From NCBI GenBank assembly GCA_017591395.1, contig WEDG01007142.1, forward strand, positions 185,468 to 249,467: a stretch of DNA of 64,000 bases, written 5' to 3'. The notes beneath the pieces were generated by a model that was not told where the DNA came from, did not search any database, and worked only from the letters and a program-made list of their open reading frames with translations. Positions 57,670-64,000 of this stretch are shown in pieces; position 1 is the stretch's first letter; the number at the start of each line of letters is the position of its first letter. Source of the DNA: Schistocephalus solidus. Taxonomy: Eukaryota > Platyhelminthes > Cestoda > Diphyllobothriidea > Diphyllobothriidae. The translations under genes were made by a program, and so were the position numbers.

Positions 57670-57718
57670 GAACATATATATATATACTATATATATACTA
57701 TATATATATATATATATA

Positions 57719-57758
<40 letters not shown>

Positions 57759-57770
57759 TATATACATTGT
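57670..57770. repeat. TA-rich microsatellite with ACTATATATA units
   Basis: TA dinucleotide runs interrupted at intervals by CTATATATA, from GAACATATATATATAC to about CTATATACATTG. Confidence 0.9.
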
Positions 57771-57789
57771 ATTAATATGCGTTAAGATT

Positions 57790-58960
57790 TGATGTCCCGC
57801 TATCGCATCGTGTTCATAATCGCCTGAAGAAGACGAAGAAGAAGAAGGGGCGATTCCATGAACCAAATTTTATTTTAACTGACGTTTCGAAAGCCTTCTC
57901 GCTTCCATCATCAGAGTATAGTAGTTGCTGCTCTTGGTGGTCTTGATTAAGTTAGTCTTTCCGTGTGCCTTGTATTATATCTCTGGTGGACACGTTAAAC
58001 TTTGACCTGCCCATTCGCTACTGACTTCCTTTGACCTCCCTGAAGTTTAACGCCTGCGGGTTCGCGCGACCTTTGTCCCATTTGGAGCCGTCGTAGGTTT
58101 AGGCAAGACAGCGTGCCTGTTGGTCTCCCCCATTTCAATCAGCGGAGTGATCAGTCGTTGCTGCTCTCATTTGTTGTTCTCCCTTTTACGGGCGCATTGG
58201 TGAGGCAGTGTTTGACTTTGATCATTTGACTTTCGGCCGCCACCCCGCTTTTCCGTGAGCGTAGGCTCTCCGTTCTGCGTGCTCGTTTGCCTTATTGGTC
58301 TTGGCTGAACTGACCCGAGCCTTGTACGAAGTGCCTGGTAGGCGGGATGTAAGTATATAGCTCGGTTGAGTGTGCCAGTCAATGACCAACTCTCGAGCAC
58401 CAGGCTGGCCATCTTCTCATTGGCTTGGCCAATCACCCTCGTTTTTTCAAAGGCGAAATTGTTGTTCAGCTGTTGCACGTGACCATTAACAAAAGACAAC
58501 TTGTATTTGCGGTTGATTGCAAGTCGTTATTCATGCAACCTTGTGCCCAGGCGCTTGCCCGTTTAACCAACATACCTTGCATCACAATCTTGGAATTGTA
58601 TGCTATAGACTACTGCTGATTGCTCTGTTGCTGGTAGCGGGTCTTTGGGCTTCATGACGTGCTGTCTGATAGTGTGTTTTGGTTAATGAGCCACGCCAAT
58701 CCCAAAAGGTTTTAGGATTCTTGCCGTCGCCTCTGAAATGTTACTCACATAGGGGATTGGGAGCCAAAACTTTGGCTTCACTTCGCTCGACCGCTCCAAC
58801 TGAGGCATCGTGAGGAATTTGCGGAGGAAGGACTTTGGATAACCGATGGCAGTAAAAAGGGCATTAAGTACTCCATCTCCTCCTTCTTTCACTGTCATCT
58901 CTACAGTGTGTTTTGAACACGTCGGAAGAGGGTTCTGACCCAACTGCGTTTGTGGCCAAT
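57790..58960 (-). pseudogene. Penelope-like element, 3' part with GIY-YIG
   Basis: Minus-strand PLE end. 58943-58683 gives ALFTAIGYPKSFLRKFLTMP and WLPIPYVSNISEATARILKP with FGIGVAH, the RT-nuclease connection. Near 58620-58540 there is VVYSIQFQDCDARYVG, a stop, then TGKRLGTRLHE, a broken GIY-YIG. The tail 58499-58167 contains AFEKTRVIGQANEKMASLVL and a Ser/Thr/Arg-rich end. The RT upstream is missing; the sequence to the right (58995) is the tail of another element. It resembles the chimeric PLE at 38941-40930 in its ISEATARILKPFGIGVAH-like block. Confidence 0.75.
57878..57915 (-). other. Conserved PLE hairpin with CTGATGA and GAAACGTC
   Basis: On the minus strand: CTGATGA, a bulged T, GGAAGC, loop GAGAAG, GCTTTC, GAAACGTCAGT. 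The stem GGAAGC/GCTTTC is complete (one G-U). CTGATGA and GAAA fit a hammerhead core apart from the bulged T. It lies in the 3' region of the PLE at 57790-58960; the equivalent at 39087-39123 lies in the 3' region of another PLE. Confidence 0.45.
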
Positions 58961-58994
58961 AGGGTGGTTGCTTCGGAAATGAAGAAAGCGCCTT

Positions 58995-61400
58995 GTTTAT
59001 TTTATTTTTATTTTATTTTATTTATTTATTGCCAGTTTACAGGCAAGGTCAAAAAAATATACATAAAGAGGGTCAAGCTGACAGTGAAAAAAACTCCTGG
59101 TCGTTTTTTTCAGGTGTTTTCAGGAGAAAAAACTGCAGCTTATTGAGTAATTAAAGTTCTGGACAGGGACGTACTAACACAGGTGCCCGGTAAAGAACCT
59201 CTCCATTCAATGTTACGGATCCGGTATTCTGCACCAGCAGGTATGTCGGCGAGCGGCTGTTCGCTGTCGACTGAGAAATAAGCCGATTGAGGTCTGCAGA
59301 GCCAGTCATATTGCCCTCAGCATGAAGACCGGCACAGGATTCAGAGTCCGTGAACGCCATCAGAACCGAAGAGAGCTTCAACAGAGTCAGCACCCAAAAG
59401 TTTTGGAAGGTGTCTTGAATGTAGAAAACTAGTGACAGTTCGCGTTAACAAGGGATAGCTTTGCTGAATTTTGATACTTCTAGGTAGCTTATTCCAGATT
59501 GCTATAGCGTTTACCGAAAACAACTGTCAGTATCTAACTGTGCGTTCAAAAGGAAGAAATTAAAATACATCTCAATGACTGGTGCGCCGAGAGTGGTCGA
59601 GGTGCCTCAGAGAAGTAAGGGGGTTAAATGTACGACTGTTAAGTAGTTTAAACAGTAAAAATAGTCCCTTCTGTAATCTGCGAAGCCATAGCGGGTCAAG
59701 GCTTGTAAGCTCACAGCGTTGTTGGTAAGACAGGTTTCGGTGATCTGAATAGAAAACTATTTTTGTAAAGAAGTGCTGGACTGTTTCTATCTTCTTTCGT
59801 TTACTAGCGTGCAGAAGACTAAATAGAAACGAGCAGTATTCCAGATTAGGCCTGACATACATTTTATAAAGGCTGATTCTAATTTTGATGGTTTTAAAAT
59901 TTCTGAGAATAAACCCAGTAGTTTGGCGTGCTTTCGAGACAATCAGGGCGCAGTGCTCTGACAGATTAAGACTACTAGAGTATGAAATGCCCAGATCCTT
60001 TATAACTCCGGGCACGTTTAGATCGTGACCGTCTATGCTTAGGTGGGGCTGATGGTTGTCACCAATAACCACAACGGAGCACTTTTGCCAAGAAAGTGAG
60101 AGGCGCCATGTGCGACACCACTGAGCGAAGGCCTGAAGATCCGTTTTAAAGAGCTCAAGCACGATATTGCGATCAATCGGTTTAAATCGATAGGCAACTT
60201 TATTTCGTCAGCGTACATAAAGGGCCTACCATACTGAAAACAATCAGGAACATCGTTGACAAAGAGGCAAACTAGAAGCGGGCCGAGCACGCTGCCCTGA
60301 ATAACTCCGCTCTTCACATGCGTGGGGTTGGAGATAACATCAGAAATTTTAACCCGTTGTGCGCGAGCATTCAAATAGGAAAATATTAAGTTCAGAAGCT
60401 TGTTACCTATGCCAAAGGAGGCAAGTTTCCGCAATAGGAGATCATGGTCAAAACGGTCAAAAGCCTTAGTGAAATCGAAATAAACGGTGTAAATTGCAAA
60501 ACCGTTGTTTCTAGATTGTAGCACATCATCGAAGAAAGAGAGCTGGCAAGTGTCACAAGACCTTTTTCGAGAAAACCATGCTGAGCCGCATTACGAAGGC
60601 TATTTTCTCTTAGGTGACACACCATCTTGTCTTTGATCAAGGTATCGAAGATCTTCGAGACTGCTTGTAGTGTATTTATTGGCCTTAAGTCGTCAAATGA
60701 CGTAGGTCAGCAGTGTTTCGGAATAGGCAGTATGTGCGATTCCTTCCATAAAATAGGGAAGTTTCACTTTCAATAGCAAGATTTAATATCTTATACAGAA
60801 GCGACGGAAAAATATCATTTGCATCCGCCTTTAGAACGCTAACCGGGACGCCATCTGCTCCTGGACTGTATGATTGACGAAAACGCAGAATGGCTACGGT
60901 CATGTCCCAGAGGGTAAAAGTTATGGTTTCGAGGACGTTACCAGTCCAAACCCGGATGTTAGGAAAGGGTGCGACAGTATGTTCACTAAACGTTCTAGAC
61001 AAGAAAGCATTGAAGCTATCAGCAGTCAACTTAGCGTCAGCTATCGGGTTTCCTAAGGCATCTCGAAGTACGGGGTGCTGCGTTTTTCTCTGCGTTTTTA
61101 CTGTGCGCGAAAAGAGCTTCGCAACATTTAACGAAGGGTTTACGGCAAAGGTAACCTAATCGTCTTGTCGTTTTTCGTTAGACAGCATCTTAGCCTCTTC
61201 AATTTCCTCATATTTACTGATCTGAAATCACGGAAAAAGCTATATTTTTTGGATAAGGTTTCAGCAGCCTCTAGTTCTAGTGTAGAAAGAACTATAGTAT
61301 GATCAGAATTCCCAAGTGGATCCAAAGGTGACATTGACGATGGCTGACAACCTCTACAAAAAATAAGATCAAGTATGTTTGATCATCGGGTGGGAAAATA
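58995..61400 (-). mobile_element. Non-LTR retrotransposon, endonuclease end to 3' tail
   Basis: Minus-strand element. Endonuclease end at 61400-61140, RT in broken frames 61029-59340, then a 3' region with TGCAG-rich sequence and an AAATAAATAAAATAAAATAA-type tail at 59030-58995. A second, shorter copy of the same family follows at 62965-61936. Confidence 0.75.
59341..61400 (-). pseudogene. Reverse transcriptase and endonuclease end of the non-LTR element
   Basis: In order: DPLGNSDHTIVLSTLELEAA (61334-61260, the catalytic S-D-H of the endonuclease), FNAFLSRTFSEHTVAPFPNI and YSPGADGVPVSVLKADANDI (61029-60750), DKMVCHLRENSLRNAAQHGF (60640-60560), IYTVYFDFTKAFDRFDHDLL and KSGVIQGSVLGPLLVCLFVN (60524-60270), GRPFMYADEIKLP where YADD is mutated to YADE (60230-60190). 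Then TWRLSLSWQKCSVVVIGDNH and VIKDLGISYSSSLNLSEHC, KARQTTGFILRNFKTIKIR, YKMYVRPNLEYCSFLFSLLH (60162-59572), and FSVNAIAIWNKLPRSIKI (59523-59460). The order matches CR1/jockey-like elements. At least four frame breaks. Confidence 0.78.
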
Positions 61401-61429
61401 AACTACCTGGTCCCACTTGAAGCAGGCTT

Positions 61430-61935
61430 TTGTCTCCTTGTCCGACTAAATAATAGCTCAACTCTCCCCAAACTTTCTGTCATTACCCCCGTTAGTCTTC
61501 CTTACAACCTAAAAAATTCTAAATTAATTATACCTCCTCCTGCATCCTCCACGTGTAAACGCTCTCTTTTCTTTGCTTCTAGGTATAGTTTTCTTTGGAA
61601 ATAACTTGCCAATTGAATTAAGGTCGTTAACAAGTCTATCTGCATTCAAGCAAAGACTGCACATTTATCTTAACACTGATTCTATTAACCTTTTATTTTC
61701 CACATCTTTTCCCAGTAGCTTTCCCACGAATCGGAGAAAGGACCATCGGGAATTTAAAGTTACCCTCTTTAAACTATATTTTCACTCACCTCAAAGTCGC
61801 CCATGAACTATGATGTTTCCTTCTATCACCCGTACTCCCAACGATGACGTTATTCGGACGTTCACATTCGGTGGCCCTCAGTCTAAAATGCTACCGTTTC
61901 TTTGGATAGTAACCATCATCAGAATTTAATTATTT
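61430..61935 (+). pseudogene. Non-LTR RT C-terminal fragment, plus strand
   Basis: The frame at 61573-61806 gives FFGNNLPIELRSLTSLSAFK, QRLHIYLNTDSINLLFSTSF. The N-N-L-P...L-R...S...FK...L pattern is the C-terminal end of CR1/jockey-like RTs and resembles 47144-46911. It is wedged between the 5' side of one minus-strand element and the tail of another. No other part of the RT is present. Confidence 0.5.
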
Positions 61936-62965
61936 TATTTATTTATTTTATTTTATTGCCAGTTTACAGGCCAGGTCAAAGGGATATATACAGTAGGGGT
62001 CAGCTGACAGTGAAAAAACTCCTGATCGTTCTTTAAGGTATTTTTCAGGAGAAAAAAACTGCAGCTTGTTGAACAGATTAAAAGTTTAGGACAGGGAAGT
62101 GTTGACACAGGTGCACGGTGTAGTATTTCTCCTTTCGGTGTTGTGGATCTGGTCTTCTGTACTAGCAGCAAGTATGCCGGCGAGCGGCTGCTAGCTGTAG
62201 ACTGAGGAATAACCCGATTACGGACTGCAGAGCCAGCAATATTGCCTTCAGCATGAAGTCCGGCATAGGATTCAGAGTCCGTGGACGCCATCAGAACGGA
62301 AAAGAGCTTCCAGAGAATCAGCACCCAAAAATTCGCGGAAGGTGTCCTGAATGTAGAAAAACTAGTGACAGCTCTCGTAAAACAAAGGATAGTTTTTGCT
62401 GAATTTTAATACTTCTGGGTAGTTTATTCCAGATTGCTATAGCGTTTACCGAAAAAAACTGACGGTATTTAACGGTGCGTGCCAAAGGAAAAATAAGAAA
62501 TACATCTCTATGATTGGTGCGCCGACAGTGATCGAGCTGCCCTCAGGAGATGTAAGGGGGTTAAAGGTTAAACCGTGTAAAAGCTTGTACAGTAAAAATA
62601 GTCCCTTCTGTAATCTACGAAGCCACAACGGGTCGAGGCTTGTAAGCTCACAGCGTTGTTGGTAGGACAGGTTTCTGTGCTCTGAAGTAATAACTTTTTT
62701 AGTAAAGAAGTGCTGGACTGATTCTATATTCCTCCGTTCACTCGCGTGCAGAAGGCTAAATAGAAACGAGCAGTATTCCAGACTAGGTCTGACATACATT
62801 TTATAAAGGCTGGTCCTAATATTGAGGGTTTTAAAATTTCTGAGAATAAACCCAGTGGTTTGGCGTGCTTTAGAGACAATCAGGGCGCAGTGCTCTGACA
62901 GATTAAGACTACTAGAATATGATATGCCCAGATCCGTTATAAACCCGGGCACATTTAAGTCATAA
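61936..62965 (-). mobile_element. Non-LTR retrotransposon, 5'-truncated copy
   Basis: Minus-strand copy of the 58995-61400 family: DLNVPGFITDLGISYSSSLN, LSEHCALIVSKARQTTGFIL, SLYKMYVRPSLEYCSFLFSL, NLSYQQRCELTSLDPLWLRR and LQKGLFLLYKLLHGLTFNPL (62965-62530), then the same 3' region and an AATAAAATAAAATAAATAAA tail at 61960-61936. 5' truncation at the RT thumb is usual for target-primed integration. Just 5' of it (62966-62993) the sequence GACCGTCATGACCGTCATGA holds a short tandem. Confidence 0.75.
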
Positions 62966-62995
62966 CCGTCACGGACCGTCATGACCGTCATGACA

Positions 62996-63738
62996 GTCTC
63001 TTGTGTCCGTCAATTGACTTGGTACTGACCATGTTTTAAAAGGCTCTAGTTTCACGCATGGTTGAGAAGTGAGTGAAGACAACTTTCCCTCAAAAAAGTT
63101 TCCAAGGATCGCGAAGAGAGAACCATATTTAGACAAAAAGTTATTAAAGTTTTCCAGGGCGTCAAGGTCTAATGTCTTCATTCTTAAGGTGGGTTGCTCT
63201 AGTGGAAGTTTTACGTGAAGAGGATGTTTGCGTCTAAGCACTGACTGGGGTTTCATATTGATTTTAAAATATAAGTATTTTTCAAATCGATAATACGAAA
63301 AAAAATTGTTAATAGTGACGTTTTGCGGAATAAAAGATGTAATATTTGAAATATGGGTGTTAAGCAAGGCACTGCAAGCAAATATCTGCTAGGTCACGAG
63401 TTTAAACTGAAAATAGAATTAGCGAAGAGTCTATGCAGGATGAAAAATTATATCAACTGGTATACCAGTAACTGCAAGTTATGCTTCGCTGTAAACAATG
63501 TAAACTTACAAAATTTCAACTTTATTTCTAGAAGTAACCTTTATATTCCGTTCTTTTGACGTAAATCTGCGAGAACTTTAATGAGGGTGAAAAAGTTTAA
63601 AAACTGTATATTTCTCCCTTTTGCAATTGCACAAACTGCAAGTGTGTGCAGCTGATAATGAGGGAGAAATACAATAAATTGCCAATAATTAAGCTAATAG
63701 TTTCAACAGGAAACGAAGAAATCAGTTCAAAATTCAAG
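62996..63738. other. No recognised gene; probable intron of the next gene
   Basis: AT-rich sequence with chance frames. If the exon at 63739 is real, this is intron sequence and the upstream exons lie further left or were disrupted by the retroelements. Confidence 0.35.
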
Positions 63739-63947
63739 AATTCCCTTATTTTTAAATTTGAACCAACCGCCTTCGACCTTGACCTCGACCTTGTTGAGCT
63801 TGTTATAGTCTTTAATACTGTGTTAAAATTGGTCTTCATCGGTGAGCCTGCTGGTTGCTTTGCAGACATCTCTATGGATCTTGCAAACAGCGTGAGTTCT
63901 CCTGACAATGTGTTTGCTCGAATAGCACCCAGCAAACCTGAATTTAG
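63739..63947 (+). CDS. RAD1-like checkpoint clamp subunit, one exon
   Basis: RAD1 is a subunit of the 9-1-1 DNA-damage clamp in the nucleus. This exon would start after TTCAAG and end at TTTAG|GTTTGT, with 69 codons and two bases. It encodes EPTAFDLDLDL, then FNTVLKLVFIGEPAGCFADI, and ends with IAPSKPEFR at the splice. Vertebrate RAD1 has, in the same order, an acidic/aromatic [FL]-D-[FL]-D-[FL] strand, an N-x-I-[IL] helix leading to x-x-F-S-E-[LI], and I-x-[MA]-S-P-D-K-P-x-F-R. Similarity is modest but collinear, and the donor falls right after F-R. The next exon is outside the window; upstream exons were not found. The acceptor is weak, so the 5' limit is unsure. Confidence 0.48.
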
Positions 63948-64000
63948 GTTTGTGGCATCCTCTTCTTATTAAACTGCCTCTTAAGTTCTCTTTGTTATCC

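Noticed and set aside
1..64000. CRISPR arrays, bacterial-type operons, rRNA genes
   Set aside because: Looked for but not seen; the window is eukaryotic and repeat-rich.

Overview
This is a eukaryotic, repeat-dominated window that most resembles a diphyllobothriidean tapeworm (cestode) genome. The reasons are split genes with GT-AG introns, abundant non-LTR and Penelope-like retroelements, and an RTE-type element whose protein carries C2H2 zinc fingers downstream of the reverse transcriptase, which I associate with Spirometra, Dibothriocephalus and Schistocephalus. The species assignment is inference. There are no operons, bacterial genes, rRNA or CRISPR arrays. Most open frames longer than 60 codons are chance frames or retroelement debris.

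Host genes are few and lie in small exons. (1) A ferritin gene on the minus strand, with two exons at 2873-2743 and 1737-1587; its 3' part runs off the left edge or was not found. (2) An OGFOD2-type 2-oxoglutarate/Fe(II) oxygenase on the minus strand, with exons at 24404-24240, 23267-22867 and 20860-20387 that join in phase; 23856-23790 and 25308-25111 are tentative further exons. Its last intron holds tRNA-derived SINE copies. (3) At the right edge, a plus-strand exon at 63739-63947 that resembles the checkpoint clamp subunit RAD1.

Layout. 1-12.9 kb: ferritin, SINE pieces, otherwise no recognisable genes. 12.9-18.6 kb: a decayed minus-strand RTE copy with zinc fingers, then four plus-strand fragments of its 3' end. 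20.4-25.3 kb: OGFOD2. 25.8-28.6 kb: two decayed plus-strand RTE-type copies end to end. 29.9-31.7 kb: a broken DNA-transposase-like gene. 32.2-38.9 kb: a CR1-like element split by a 4.5-kb RTE copy with EN, RT and zinc fingers. 39.1-45.7 kb: Penelope-like elements (PLEs) in two tandem sets arranged head to head, one copy being chimeric. 45.7-56.4 kb: nested CR1-like and other non-LTR copies, including the best preserved reverse transcriptase of the window (50338-51783, minus). 56.7-57.1 kb: a spacer-free inverted repeat of about 400 bp. 57.3-58.96 kb: TA microsatellites, a hammerhead-ribozyme-like fold and a PLE GIY-YIG end. 59-63 kb: two minus-strand copies of one non-LTR family.

The retroelement proteins would act together as EN plus RT for target-primed integration, but nearly all copies are truncated or mutated at the catalytic site. 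The best candidates for something undescribed are the chimeric PLE, the ribozyme-like folds, the long palindrome and the internally deleted RTE copies that keep only the zinc-finger and 3' ends.
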